NCBI GenBank assembly: GCA_045534165.1
Contig: JAZSJD010000049.1
Location: 1-23,518 of the forward strand
Length of the DNA: 23,518 nt
Direction: 5' to 3'
DNA from: SIG575 sp045534165
GTDB lineage: Bacteria; Bacillota; Clostridia; Oscillospirales; Acutalibacteraceae
In this document: in pieces, positions 1 to 8,325 of the stretch
Layout of the letters: each line of letters starts with the position of its first letter
Position numbering within the stretch: the stretch's first letter is position 1
Position numbers and translations under genes: made by a program
Notes under the pieces: model-generated
Told to the model about the DNA's origin: nothing
Seen by the model: only the letters and a program-made list of their open reading frames with translations
Database searches by the model: none

Positions 1-399
1 CCACTTGAAGAAGCAATGAAATATGTAGACACACTTGAAAAACCTTTTGATTCACAGATAATGAGAGAAATTGATTATGCAATGCATTTTTACAATCACC
101 CCAAACCTAAAATGCTTATTGCATACAGACGAATAGCTTTCTTTGCAGAAGATTCTCCCAACCTGCGGATTACTTTTGACAGAAATGTGCGTTACAGAAC
201 AAATTGCCTGCAACTCGACAAAGGTGACGAGGGTATAAAAATTTTTCCTGATAACCTTATTATTATGGAAATTAAAACTGACGGAGCTATGCCTTTATGG
301 CTGTCAGGCGTTCTTGATGAATTGAAAATTTTTCCAACGTCCTGCTCCAAGTATGGTACAGCATATAAACAAACATTATTAAATAAGGAGACCTTATAA
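1..399 (+). CDS. VTC domain polyphosphate polymerase-like protein, 3' part
   Basis: The reading frame is open from the first base of the window, so the 5' end of the gene is cut off; only about 132 C-terminal codons are visible. The protein carries features of the C-terminal part of the VTC (vacuolar transporter chaperone) domain: an arginine-rich strand around FDRNVRYR, the strand IMEIKTDG with acidic and lysine residues pointing into the catalytic tunnel, and a late S-K-Y motif (CSKYGTAY). VTC-family enzymes make polyphosphate from ATP, and bacterial members are often found beside DUF4956 membrane proteins, as here. The stop codon overlaps the start of the next gene by one base, so the two are translationally coupled. 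Family assignment is fairly firm; the activity of this protein is inferred. Confidence 0.8.
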   Translation, partial: PLEEAMKYVDTLEKPFDSQIMREIDYAMHFYNHPKPKMLIAYRRIAFFAEDSPNLRITFDRNVRYRTNCLQLDKGDEGIKIFPDNLIIMEIKTDGAMPLWLSGVLDELKIFPTSCSKYGTAYKQTLLNKETL

Positions 400-1061
400 T
401 GATTAATATTTTCAGTCCGATTTCAACTAAAACCGTAGAGGGTTATTTAATCTGTATGGTTTTAGCTCTCTTGTGTGGTGTTATTGCAGCATTAACTGCA
501 TCTTACAGAAACAGAGCATCAAAAAGTTTTGTGATTTCTCTTATTCTTCTCCCAGTTATCGTGGAAACAGTTATCGTTATGGTTAACGGAAATGTTGGTA
601 CAGGTGTTGCAGTTATGGGTGCATTTTCACTTGTTCGTTTCCGTTCCGTTCCGGGAAAAGCTAAAGACATTGCTTCAATTTTTATGGCAATGACAGCAGG
701 TCTTACCTGCGCTACGGGTTACATAGCTGTTGCACTTATTTTCACTATTGCGGTTGGCATTATAACTATTGTTGCTTCAACTATTTTCATCAAAGACCAC
801 AAAGCTATGGATTTACAGATTACAGTTCCCGAATCACTTAATTTCTACGGTGAATTTGATGACCTTTTCAAAAAATATACAAATTCCCACCGTCTTGTAA
901 GGGTTAAAACAAGCAATATGGGAAGCCTTTATAAATTGCTTTACAGAATTGATCTGAAAGACGTCAATCAGGCAAAAGAATTCATAGATGAACTCCGTTG
1001 TCGCAACGGAAACCTTGAAATTTCATTGAGTGAAATTATTGAAGGAATTGAAGAATTATAA
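399..1061 (+). CDS. DUF4956 domain-containing membrane protein
   Basis: This 220-residue protein has an N-terminal membrane region with hydrophobic segments near residues 16-36, 44-62, 68-79 and 92-130, followed by a soluble C-terminal part of about 90 residues that ends in a ferredoxin-like alternation of strands and helices. The conserved block GAFSLVRFRSVPGKAKDI (residues 74-91) between the second and last membrane segments is the hallmark of DUF4956. The family has no settled biochemical role. Its repeated pairing with VTC-type polyphosphate polymerases, seen here as a one-base overlap with the preceding gene, suggests a membrane partner in polyphosphate synthesis or handling, which is inference. 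The start is preceded by AAGGAGA at good spacing. A strong hairpin terminator follows directly. Confidence 0.82.
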   Translation: MINIFSPISTKTVEGYLICMVLALLCGVIAALTASYRNRASKSFVISLILLPVIVETVIVMVNGNVGTGVAVMGAFSLVRFRSVPGKAKDIASIFMAMTAGLTCATGYIAVALIFTIAVGIITIVASTIFIKDHKAMDLQITVPESLNFYGEFDDLFKKYTNSHRLVRVKTSNMGSLYKLLYRIDLKDVNQAKEFIDELRCRNGNLEISLSEIIEGIEEL

Positions 1062-1068
1062 AAAAAAC

Positions 1069-1155
1069 AAAGCCTTGATTTCACTGAGTTCCCATAAAGA
1101 AGTTTTTGTTTCTCGAACAAAATCCCTTATGGGAGCTCAGCGTTTTCAAGGCTTT
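1069..1155. terminator. Long bidirectional terminator between convergent genes
   Basis: An imperfect 87-base palindrome fills the 100 bases between two convergent genes. The outer arms AAAGCCTTGA (1069-1078) and TCAAGGCTTT (1146-1155) are perfect complements, and an inner pair (near CTGAGTTCCCATAA and TTATGGGAGCTCAG) extends the stem with one mismatch. Runs of A on the left and T on the right (TTTTAATTTTTATT) suit termination in both directions: after the DUF4956 gene on the plus strand and after ribF on the minus strand. Confidence 0.8.
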
Positions 1156-1161
1156 TAATTT

Positions 1162-2067
1162 TTATTCGGCTGAAGAAAAGATTTCTTCAGTTGTTTTTTT
1201 ATCTTCAGTAAGCTGTGAAACCAGCTCTTTAAGAGAAGAAAATTTCTTTTCCTCACGTATAAACTTGTGAAGTTTAACACGGATTTTTTTGCCATATAAA
1301 TCTCCGTCAAAGCCAAAAATATGTGTTTCGCTTCTTATATCATCTTCAGGAAAAGTCGGTCTTAAACCTATGTTGGTAAAAGAACGGTAAACTTTTCCGT
1401 CAACCTCTGTACTTGAAGCATAAACACCGAATTTAGGAATTGCAAGTTCAGAGGGGAAGTATTGATTGATTGTGGGAAATCCCATTTCCCTGCCTCTTTT
1501 CTGGCCGTGAACAACTTCAAGGCAATAAGAAAATTCTCTGCCCATAAGTTTATTTACCAGACAGACTTTTCCTTCCTGCAAAAGGTTTCTCAACACACTT
1601 GAGCTAACAACTTTTTCATCAGAAGAAATTTCTTCATTTATGAAAAGTTCCATATCATTTTCCCTGCAGAGTTTTTCAAGCACAGTAACATCAGCTTTAC
1701 CCTCTGCGCCGAAATGATAGTTATAACCACAGAAAACTGCCTTTGCATTAAGTTTTTCTTTCAGGATTTCTTTGACAAATTTTTCTGCTGAAAAGTCTTT
1801 TACTTTTTCAAAAGACAAAACACAAGGTTCGAGACCTGTTTTTTTAATTTCAGCTTTTCTGTCTTCGGTTGTCATAAGAAGTCCTATTTTTTTATCACCG
1901 AAATTTTTAGGGTGAACATCAAAAATAAGGGCAATGGGTTTTATATTTTTATCTGCACAATAATTATATGCATTTTGCAAAACTGCCCTGTGACCGATAT
2001 GAACTCCGTCAAAATTTCCCAGGGCAACTGCAGAATATTCAATTTTCAAAGTTTCGTTATTTTTCAT
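1162..2067 (-). CDS. ribF: Bifunctional riboflavin kinase / FMN adenylyltransferase
   Basis: This 301-residue protein has the usual length and two-domain layout of RibF. The N-terminal nucleotidyltransferase domain (about residues 12-165) shows LGNFDGVHIGH, with the ATP-binding GxHxGH-like motif, and the later CGYNYHFG block. The C-terminal flavokinase domain (about 170-298) shows RGREMGFPTIN and the GVYAS and NIGLRPTF strands. It phosphorylates riboflavin to FMN and adenylates FMN to FAD in the cytoplasm. It is the last gene of the nusA/infB operon, starts inside the end of truB (11-base overlap) and is followed by a strong terminator. The position after truB is common in Bacillota. No FMN riboswitch is seen upstream, as expected for a distal operon gene. 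Confidence 0.96.
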   Translation of the reverse strand: MKNNETLKIEYSAVALGNFDGVHIGHRAVLQNAYNYCADKNIKPIALIFDVHPKNFGDKKIGLLMTTEDRKAEIKKTGLEPCVLSFEKVKDFSAEKFVKEILKEKLNAKAVFCGYNYHFGAEGKADVTVLEKLCRENDMELFINEEISSDEKVVSSSVLRNLLQEGKVCLVNKLMGREFSYCLEVVHGQKRGREMGFPTINQYFPSELAIPKFGVYASSTEVDGKVYRSFTNIGLRPTFPEDDIRSETHIFGFDGDLYGKKIRVKLHKFIREEKKFSSLKELVSQLTEDKKTTEEIFSSAE

Positions 2068-2953
2068 TATAAACTCTCTTAACTTTTAATGAATTTTCCG
2101 ACTTTATATATTCGCCTATTCCGAGAAATTTATCTTCGGGAGAATAAACTCTGTAAAAAGTTTCTTCAAAATCAAATCTGATTCTGCCCGCATCAAGCTC
2201 TCCGCCATTTGCAAAACGGATTGCCTGTTTGGAACTTACATTTACTTTCTTATAAACATCAAGAGCCTTATCAACAGAAATAATTAATTCTTCCTGCCTG
2301 CCCTCTGAACAAAGTTTTTCAATTTCTTCAAGAGTCAGACATTGTGTTATAGGGATATTATTTGCCATTGTTCTTCTCAAAGATTTCAATGTGCAGATAA
2401 CACCTAATTTTTCACCGATATCGTTGCAAAGAGAACGTATATAAGTACCGTTTGAACAAAAAACATCAATTTCAAATTCTTGCTCATTCTCGTCACAAGA
2501 AATAAGTTCAAGCTCTTTTATGGTAACTTTTCTTTCTTCTCTTTCAACTTCAATGCCCTGCCTTGCAAGGTCATAAAGCCTTACACCGTCTTTTTTGATT
2601 GCAGAATACATAGGCGGCACCTGCATAATATCGCCACGGAAAGAATCAAGTGCATCAAGAAAATCGTGTCGGCTTACTTTTTTGTCCGTTGTTTCAAGCA
2701 CATTGCCTGTAATATCCAGCGTATCAGTAGCCAAGCCGAATTTAATGACAGCCCGGTAGGATTTTTCGTGGCTGGGCATAAGTTCTATGAACCGTGTAGC
2801 ACCACCCAGTGCAACTGTCATAACACCTGTTGCCATTGGATCAAGTGTGCCTGTGTGACCTGCTTTTTTCTCACCTAAAAGACGCGAAAGCTTTTTGACA
2901 GCAAAAAATGATGTTATATTTTCCCCTTTATCAAAACACAAAAAACCTGTCAT
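2057..2953 (-). CDS. truB: tRNA pseudouridine(55) synthase TruB
   Basis: TruB isomerises U55 in the T-loop of tRNAs to pseudouridine. The 298-residue protein has the family signature AGHTGTLDPMATGVM with the catalytic aspartate at residue 38, the GATRF strand, the KSYRA segment and the downstream VPPMYSAIKKDG and CSNGTYIRSL motifs. A C-terminal PUA-like segment follows from about residue 235. The ATG overlaps the TGA stop of nrnA by four bases (ATGA), indicating translational coupling, and the 3' end overlaps the ribF start. Both length and motifs are complete, so the gene looks intact. Confidence 0.96.
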   Translation of the reverse strand: MTGFLCFDKGENITSFFAVKKLSRLLGEKKAGHTGTLDPMATGVMTVALGGATRFIELMPSHEKSYRAVIKFGLATDTLDITGNVLETTDKKVSRHDFLDALDSFRGDIMQVPPMYSAIKKDGVRLYDLARQGIEVEREERKVTIKELELISCDENEQEFEIDVFCSNGTYIRSLCNDIGEKLGVICTLKSLRRTMANNIPITQCLTLEEIEKLCSEGRQEELIISVDKALDVYKKVNVSSKQAIRFANGGELDAGRIRFDFEETFYRVYSPEDKFLGIGEYIKSENSLKVKRVYNEK

Positions 2954-3909
2954 TGATTCAAATACTCCGTTATTGCAGAAATAATTTTTTCTCTGGCTGT
3001 TTCAAGGGAACCTTCAACCTGACAGCCTGCTGCTCTTGCGTGACCACCGCCACCTAATTTACCGCAGATTACGGATGCATCTACCGGCTCAAGAGTTCTC
3101 AAAGAAATTTTGAAAGTACCGTCAGTTTTTTCCCTGATAAAAACACCCACATCAACACCTTCAATCTGCCTTGTTCTTGATGCAAGGGGATCAGTTTCAG
3201 ATTCGTCAGAACCGCTTTTTTCATACATATCAAGTGTAAGATGAGTCATGGCACATCTTCCGTCAAAATACATCTGAAGAGTATCCATAACAAGTCTTTC
3301 AAGAATTACGTATGATTTTGTTTTTGTATCAAACATTATTCTGTTGATCCAGGCACCGTCTGCACCTTTTTCAACAAGATTTGCTGCCATACGGTAAGTC
3401 TGTGCTGATGTGTTTGAATACCTGAAACATCCTGTATCTGTTGTGATACCTGTATACAGACAATCAGCAATTTTTTTATCAAACTCAACCGCCATTTCAT
3501 CAATAACTTTGTATATAATTTCGCAAGCTGCAGCAGCCGTGTCTTCAAGGAGAAGATTTTCACATTCCACGCAGTTTGAGGGGTGATGGTCGATTGCAAG
3601 ATTGATTTTTGAGCCATAAGCTTCTCTCACATCTGCTTCAAGAAGCTTAATATCGGCAACATCAACTGAAACAACATATTCGCCTTCAAAATCTTCATGT
3701 CCCAGATCATCAAAAAGATAATTATATTTTTTGCCCACATTATCAGGACGCATTACTTCGGCTTTTTTGCCAAGCTTTCTCAACGCTCTGAGCAACGCAT
3801 AGCCACACCCTAATGTATCTCCATCAGGGTTGGAATGAACAAGAATGATTATTTTGTCGTTGTTTTTCAGCAATTCTGCTGCTTTTCTGACATCAATCCG
3901 CATCTTCAT
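2950..3909 (-). CDS. nrnA: DHH-family oligoribonuclease / pAp phosphatase NrnA
   Basis: This 319-residue DHH/DHHA1 phosphoesterase degrades short oligoribonucleotides and dephosphorylates pAp in members such as Bacillus NrnA. Manganese-binding motifs are visible: HSNPDGDTLG (residues 25-34), the VDVAD segment near 82-86, DHH at 107-109 and the DTGCF region. The DHHA1 substrate-binding signature GGGGHARAAGC lies near the C-terminus. The annotated ATG lies 17 bases inside the end of rbfA. A second ATG two codons later (3903) has better spacing from AAAGG and may be the true start. The position between rbfA and truB is typical for Bacillota and links it to RNA turnover. Confidence 0.93.
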   Translation of the reverse strand: MKMRIDVRKAAELLKNNDKIIILVHSNPDGDTLGCGYALLRALRKLGKKAEVMRPDNVGKKYNYLFDDLGHEDFEGEYVVSVDVADIKLLEADVREAYGSKINLAIDHHPSNCVECENLLLEDTAAAACEIIYKVIDEMAVEFDKKIADCLYTGITTDTGCFRYSNTSAQTYRMAANLVEKGADGAWINRIMFDTKTKSYVILERLVMDTLQMYFDGRCAMTHLTLDMYEKSGSDESETDPLASRTRQIEGVDVGVFIREKTDGTFKISLRTLEPVDASVICGKLGGGGHARAAGCQVEGSLETAREKIISAITEYLNQ

Positions 3910-4252
3910 CTACCTTTATATCATCAAGCATTTTAAAAATTTTCATACCATGTTCAACCGAATCATCAGCTATGAATTTAAGCTCCGGACTTTTACGGAG
4001 TCTTAAACGTCTTGTAACTTCTCCTCTGACAAAACCTGCTGCACCGTTAAGGCCTTTAACTGCATTCTGTGCAGTTTCAATGCCTTCAAGTGCACTTACA
4101 TAAACTTTTGCAAAGGAGGCGTCAGAGCTGACATCAACTCTGACAACCGTAAGCATTTTTCCGTTTACACGGGGGTCTTTAAGAGAACGCATAACTGCAA
4201 CTATTTCCCTTTTGATATCTTCCGATACCCTTTGGGTTCTATGTCCTGCCAT
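3893..4252 (-). CDS. rbfA: 30S ribosome-binding factor RbfA
   Basis: RbfA is a small KH-fold protein that binds the 30S subunit and assists late 16S rRNA processing and cold adaptation. The 119-residue length is typical. Family features include the N-terminal helix with RTQRVSEDIKREI, the strand LTVVRVDVSSDASFAKVYVS, and the AAGFVRGEVTRRLRLRKSPEL block. The ATG shares one base with the infB stop (TAATG), so translation is probably coupled to IF-2. An acidic tail (KVDEDAD) overlaps the start of nrnA. Confidence 0.95.
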   Translation of the reverse strand: MAGHRTQRVSEDIKREIVAVMRSLKDPRVNGKMLTVVRVDVSSDASFAKVYVSALEGIETAQNAVKGLNGAAGFVRGEVTRRLRLRKSPELKFIADDSVEHGMKIFKMLDDIKVDEDAD

Positions 4253-6621
4253 TAATCTCTGTACTCCTCTATATCATAAACTTCGAAGATATCGCCGATT
4301 TTGATATCGCCGTATTTATTAAGGCCGATACCACATTCATATCCTGAGTTAACTTCTTTTACGTCATCCTTTTCACGTCTGAGTGATGCAATTTCATCTT
4401 CTGCAACAACAATACCGTCACGGATAACTCTGACTTTTGCACCTCTGTGGATTTTACCGTCAAGAACGTAGCTACCTGCAATGTTACCGACAGAAGAAAT
4501 TTTAATAACATTTCTGACTTCAACGTTACCGATAATAACTTCTCTTGTTTTTGCATCAAGCATACCTTTCATTGCTGCTTCCATTTCTTCGATGCAATCG
4601 TAAATAATTCTGTAAGTTCTGATTTCAACGCCGTCACGTTCAGCGTTTGTTTTTGCAACAGGGTCAGGTCTTACGTTGAAGCCAACGATAAGAGCTCCTG
4701 AAGCATTAGCAAGCATAACGTCTGATTCGTTAATTGCGCCTACACCATTGTGGATAACGCGTACTCTTACTTCTTCATTTGAAAGTTTTTCAAGGTTCTG
4801 TTTAACAGCTTCTGCAGAACCCTGAACGTCAGCTTTAACAATAATGCTGAGTTCTTTCATTTCGCCCTGCTGAATTGAATCAAAGAGGTTATCAAGAGTA
4901 ACTTTCTGAACTGCACCCCATTTAGCTTCTTTGATTTCATCTTTACGCTGTTCAACAAGAGTACGTGCAAGTTTTTCATCACTTACTGCGTCGAATGTGT
5001 CGCCTGCCTGAGGAACTTCAACAAGACCCATAATTTCAACAGGAACTGAAGGACCTGCTTTCTTGAGTTTCTTGCCTTTTTCGTTAGTCATAACTCTTAC
5101 ACGACCAACTGATGTACCTGCAACAATAACGTCACCTTCGTGGAGAGTACCTTTCTGAACAAGAAGTGTTGCAATAGGTCCTCTGCCCTTATCAAGTCTT
5201 GCTTCAATAACAACACCTTTTGCTGCTCTGTTGGGGTTAGCTTTAAGCTCTTTCATTTCAGCAACAAGGAGGATTGATTCAAGAAGTTTATCAATATTCT
5301 GGTGCATTTTTGCAGAAACCGGAACACAGATTGTGTCACCGCCCCATTCTTCGGGGATAATTTCATATTCTGTGAGCTGCTGCATAATTCTGTCAGGGTT
5401 TGCACCGGGTCTGTCCATTTTGTTGATTGCAACAATAATAGAAACTTCTGCTGCTTTTGCATGGTTGATTGCTTCAACTGTCTGGGGCATAATACCGTCA
5501 TCAGCTGCAACAACAAGAACAGCAATATCTGTTGCCTTTGCACCTCTTGCACGCATTGATGTAAAAGCTGCGTGACCGGGTGTGTCAAGGAAAGTGATTT
5601 TTTCACCATTTACATTTACCATGTAAGCACCGATATGCTGAGTGATACCACCTGCTTCACCTGCAGTAACAGATGTGTTTCTGATAGCATCAAGGATTGA
5701 TGTTTTACCGTGGTCAACGTGACCCATAACAACAACAACGGGGCAACGGGGTTCAAGTGTTGCATCATCATCGTCACTATCGTCAATAATTCTTTCTTCA
5801 ATAGTTACAACTACTTCTTTTTCAACTTTTGCACCAAGTTCTGTTGCAATAATTTCTGCTGTATCGTAGTCGATTGTCTGGTTAAGGTTAACCATCATAC
5901 CAAACTGGAACAACTTTTTAACAACTTCCGCACCTGTAACTTTAAGTAATGCAGCAAGGTCTGAAACAACAATTTCTTCAGGAACTTTGATAACAAGCTG
6001 GGGTCTCTTTGCTCTTTCAGCTTCAAGACGAGCCATTCTTTCTTTTTCAGTTTCCTTTTTCTTTGAACGCATACCCTGCTGTTTACGGTACTGCTGAGAT
6101 TTCTGTTTCAACTTCTGTTTGTTTGAAACCGAATCTGAACGGTGTCTGTCTGCAGGAGCGATATTTTCATATCTTTCATTATATTTGTCAAGCTCAACTT
6201 CTTCTGCGCGGGTGTTGATTGTTCTTGCTTCACCCTTTGTTCTTGACTGCATAGGTTTATCCTGCTTTTCTTTTTTCTTCTGCTGCTGGGGAGCAGGAGC
6301 ATTGTTGTTATTAGCAGGAGCTTTTTTCTCAACCTTTTTATCTTCTTTAGGTGCTGGAGCTTCTTCTTTCTTTTCTGCTTTTTCTGCCTTTTTAGGTGCT
6401 TTGGGTTCTTCATTTGCAAGTGCAAAATATTTATCAAAACTTGCTACCTGATTTTTTTCTGTAATCTTGTTGAAGAACAAATCAAGATCCTTGGCTTCAA
6501 GGGCAGTGGTAGCCTTTTTCTTGGGTTCGTCTGAACCTTCTGCAAGAAGCTCGATGATTTCTTTATTCTGTTTACCGAAATCTTTTGCCAAATCAGCAAC
6601 TTTATATTTCTTCTCTGCCAA
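4252..6621 (-). CDS. infB: Translation initiation factor IF-2
   Basis: IF-2 is the GTPase that places initiator fMet-tRNA on the ribosome. I place the start at a TTG at 6621, giving 789 residues. GGGAGG sits seven bases before that TTG, while an in-frame ATG at 6663 lies inside ylxQ with no ribosome binding site. From the N-terminus there is a first IF2_N helical module (KYKVADLAKDFG), a long lysine/glutamate/alanine/proline linker with an Asn run, a second IF2_N module, then the G domain with GHVDHGKT (about 300-307), GGITQHIG, DTPGH, NKMD and SAK. Domains II, III and the C-terminal fMet-tRNA-binding domain follow. It lies between ylxQ and rbfA as is usual. All G motifs are intact. Confidence 0.97.
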   Translation of the reverse strand: MAEKKYKVADLAKDFGKQNKEIIELLAEGSDEPKKKATTALEAKDLDLFFNKITEKNQVASFDKYFALANEEPKAPKKAEKAEKKEEAPAPKEDKKVEKKAPANNNNAPAPQQQKKKEKQDKPMQSRTKGEARTINTRAEEVELDKYNERYENIAPADRHRSDSVSNKQKLKQKSQQYRKQQGMRSKKKETEKERMARLEAERAKRPQLVIKVPEEIVVSDLAALLKVTGAEVVKKLFQFGMMVNLNQTIDYDTAEIIATELGAKVEKEVVVTIEERIIDDSDDDDATLEPRCPVVVVMGHVDHGKTSILDAIRNTSVTAGEAGGITQHIGAYMVNVNGEKITFLDTPGHAAFTSMRARGAKATDIAVLVVAADDGIMPQTVEAINHAKAAEVSIIVAINKMDRPGANPDRIMQQLTEYEIIPEEWGGDTICVPVSAKMHQNIDKLLESILLVAEMKELKANPNRAAKGVVIEARLDKGRGPIATLLVQKGTLHEGDVIVAGTSVGRVRVMTNEKGKKLKKAGPSVPVEIMGLVEVPQAGDTFDAVSDEKLARTLVEQRKDEIKEAKWGAVQKVTLDNLFDSIQQGEMKELSIIVKADVQGSAEAVKQNLEKLSNEEVRVRVIHNGVGAINESDVMLANASGALIVGFNVRPDPVAKTNAERDGVEIRTYRIIYDCIEEMEAAMKGMLDAKTREVIIGNVEVRNVIKISSVGNIAGSYVLDGKIHRGAKVRVIRDGIVVAEDEIASLRREKDDVKEVNSGYECGIGLNKYGDIKIGDIFEVYDIEEYRD

Positions 6622-6641
6622 ATTGATTACCTCCCATTTGT

Positions 6642-6944
6642 TTAGATATATTTCTTGAGGCATTTCGCAAAGCCTTCGTCATTGATTGTAATAACGCCTG
6701 CTTTGACTCCTATAAAATTTCTCATTTCATCCATTGTTATTTCCAGTTCAAGCATTTCCACGTTTCTTCCGTCAAAAGTGCAGGCTCTGGCAAATTCTTT
6801 TTTAAGTCTTTCAGATGAATCACAGGTCATAATACATAAATAAGCATTATTTCTTTTAATAGTCTGAAGTGCAGCATCGTGCCCCCAACCTATTTTACCC
6901 GCTTTTCTTGCCAGACCTAAAATATTATAAAAATTATTGTCCAT
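6642..6944 (-). CDS. ylxQ: L7Ae-family RNA-binding protein YlxQ
   Basis: This 100-residue protein belongs to the L7Ae/L30e/Gadd45 fold used for kink-turn RNA recognition. The N-terminal LGLARKAGKIGWGHDAALQTI and the later ACTFDGRNVEM and FIGVKAGVITIND segments match the YlxQ group found between ylxR and infB in Bacillota. Bacillus YlxQ-type proteins are thought to bind RNA, but the precise target is not settled. It overlaps the end of ylxR by 11 bases, and its stop lies 20 bases before the infB TTG, leaving room for the infB ribosome binding site. Confidence 0.9.
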   Translation of the reverse strand: MDNNFYNILGLARKAGKIGWGHDAALQTIKRNNAYLCIMTCDSSERLKKEFARACTFDGRNVEMLELEITMDEMRNFIGVKAGVITINDEGFAKCLKKYI

Positions 6945-7209
6945 CTTCCTTCAGCTCAGCCTCCATAGAATCAAATATTTCTGCTGGAATACTGCAGGAA
7001 AGTGACCTTTCAAAGCTTTTTGCTTTTCTTGCTGCTCTGAAACATTCAATATCTCTGCAAACATATGCTCCCTTACCCGGCTTTTTGCCAACAAGGTCAA
7101 TTGAAATTTCGCCTTCGGAGTTTTTGACAACTCTTACAAGCTCTTTTTTCGGTTTGAGCTGTTTACAGCCGACACACTGACGCATCGGAACTTTTCTTAC
7201 TGCCGGCAT
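6934..7209 (-). CDS. ylxR: YlxR family (DUF448) nucleic-acid-binding protein
   Basis: The 91-residue protein carries the YlxR signature: PMRQCVGCKQLKPKKELVRVV at the N-terminus, the GKKPGKGAYVCRDIECFRAA block, and a final helix. The family is small and basic and forms an RNA-binding-like fold. Members have been described as RnpM, a modulator of RNase P, and as transcription-affecting proteins, so the role here is only indicated by family. It sits directly after nusA with a GGAGTG-type site before its ATG, and its end overlaps ylxQ by 11 bases. Confidence 0.93.
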   Translation of the reverse strand: MPAVRKVPMRQCVGCKQLKPKKELVRVVKNSEGEISIDLVGKKPGKGAYVCRDIECFRAARKAKSFERSLSCSIPAEIFDSMEAELKEDGQ

Positions 7210-7233
7210 AGGTTACACTCCTGTCTTAAAATA

Positions 7234-8301
7234 TTATTCTGAGTCAGAAGTTTTGAAAAATCCGCTTTCCGGCTGAATGTCAATTTTCCAACCTGTGAGC
7301 TTAGCTGCCAATCTTGCATTCTGACCTTTGTTGCCGATTGCAAGTGAAAGCTGGTCATCAGGAACTGTTACGTGGCAGGCATTTGACTGCTGTTCATCAA
7401 TTTCAACAGCAATAACATCTGCGGGAGCCAAAGCTGCGCTAATGAAAAGCTTGGGATCTTCTGAGTATTTTACGATATCAATTTTTTCACCGCCGAGAAG
7501 TTCTACGATTTTTTCAACACGAGCACCTCTCTGACCGATACAAGCACCTACGGGATCAATGTTTTCATCCTGAGTTGCTGCTACTGCAATTTTTGTTCTT
7601 GAACCTGCTTCACGGGAAACAGCTTTAATTTCAACTGCTCCGTCATAAATTTCAGGAACTTCTGTTTCAAAAAGACGTTTTACAAGACCGGGATGTGTTC
7701 TTGAAATCATAATTCTGGGACCGTTCTTTTCCCCTGTTCTGATATCAACTACGAACACCTTAATAAGGTCGCCTTCCTTAACAACTTCGCCGGGAACCTG
7801 TTCAGCTTTGGGAAGAATTGCTTCGCCTTTGCCGATATCAAGAACAATGTTTCCGCTTACAGGGTCAACTCTGTGAACAGTTGCTGTGATAAGTTCCTGA
7901 TAACGTTTCTGGAATTCTTCCATTACCTGTCCTCTTTCTGCTTCACGGATACCCTGACGGATAACGTGTTTTGCAGTCTGAGCAGCAACACGGCTGAATT
8001 CTTTTGATTCCATTTCAATTTCGATAATGTCGCCTACTTTTGCAGATGACTGATATCTCTGTGCATCTTCAAGGATGATGTCTGTATCTTCATCTTCAAT
8101 TTCTTCAACAACATTCTTTCTCAACCAGACGCGCATTGTTTCGTCTTCGTGGTTGATTTCACAGAAAACAACCTCTTTTTTATTATAATCGTTTCTGAGT
8201 GCTACGATAAGAGCCTGCTGGATTCTTTCACACAAAAGTGCTGCAGGTACACCTTTTTCCTTCTCAAGCAATCTTACTGCTTCAAAAAATTCCTTGTTCA
8301 T
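7234..8301 (-). CDS. nusA: Transcription termination/antitermination protein NusA
   Basis: NusA binds RNA polymerase and nascent RNA and tunes pausing, termination and antitermination. I choose the ATG at 8301 (355 residues, MNKEFFEAVRLLEKEKG), the normal NusA N-terminus. A TTG seven codons upstream has no ribosome binding site. The N-terminal polymerase-binding domain (to about residue 125) is followed by an S1 domain (about 130-200) and two KH domains. The first KH carries GACIGQRGARVEKI and the second LAIGNKGQNARLAAKLTG. There are no C-terminal acidic repeats, as is normal for Bacillota. It follows rimP with a 24-base gap. Confidence 0.96.
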   Translation of the reverse strand: MNKEFFEAVRLLEKEKGVPAALLCERIQQALIVALRNDYNKKEVVFCEINHEDETMRVWLRKNVVEEIEDEDTDIILEDAQRYQSSAKVGDIIEIEMESKEFSRVAAQTAKHVIRQGIREAERGQVMEEFQKRYQELITATVHRVDPVSGNIVLDIGKGEAILPKAEQVPGEVVKEGDLIKVFVVDIRTGEKNGPRIMISRTHPGLVKRLFETEVPEIYDGAVEIKAVSREAGSRTKIAVAATQDENIDPVGACIGQRGARVEKIVELLGGEKIDIVKYSEDPKLFISAALAPADVIAVEIDEQQSNACHVTVPDDQLSLAIGNKGQNARLAAKLTGWKIDIQPESGFFKTSDSE

Positions 8302-8325
8302 TTTTCCAACCAATCCTTTCAATAA

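Noticed and set aside
2068..2110. Possible FMN riboswitch before ribF
   Set aside because: ribF starts inside truB within an operon, and no RFN-like conserved stems are present.
2480..2878. 132-codon plus-strand ORF
   Set aside because: It is antisense to truB, has no ribosome binding site and no family features.
4359..6451. Several ORFs overlapping infB in other frames
   Set aside because: They are shadows of the intact IF-2 gene, with low-complexity products from its lysine-rich linker.
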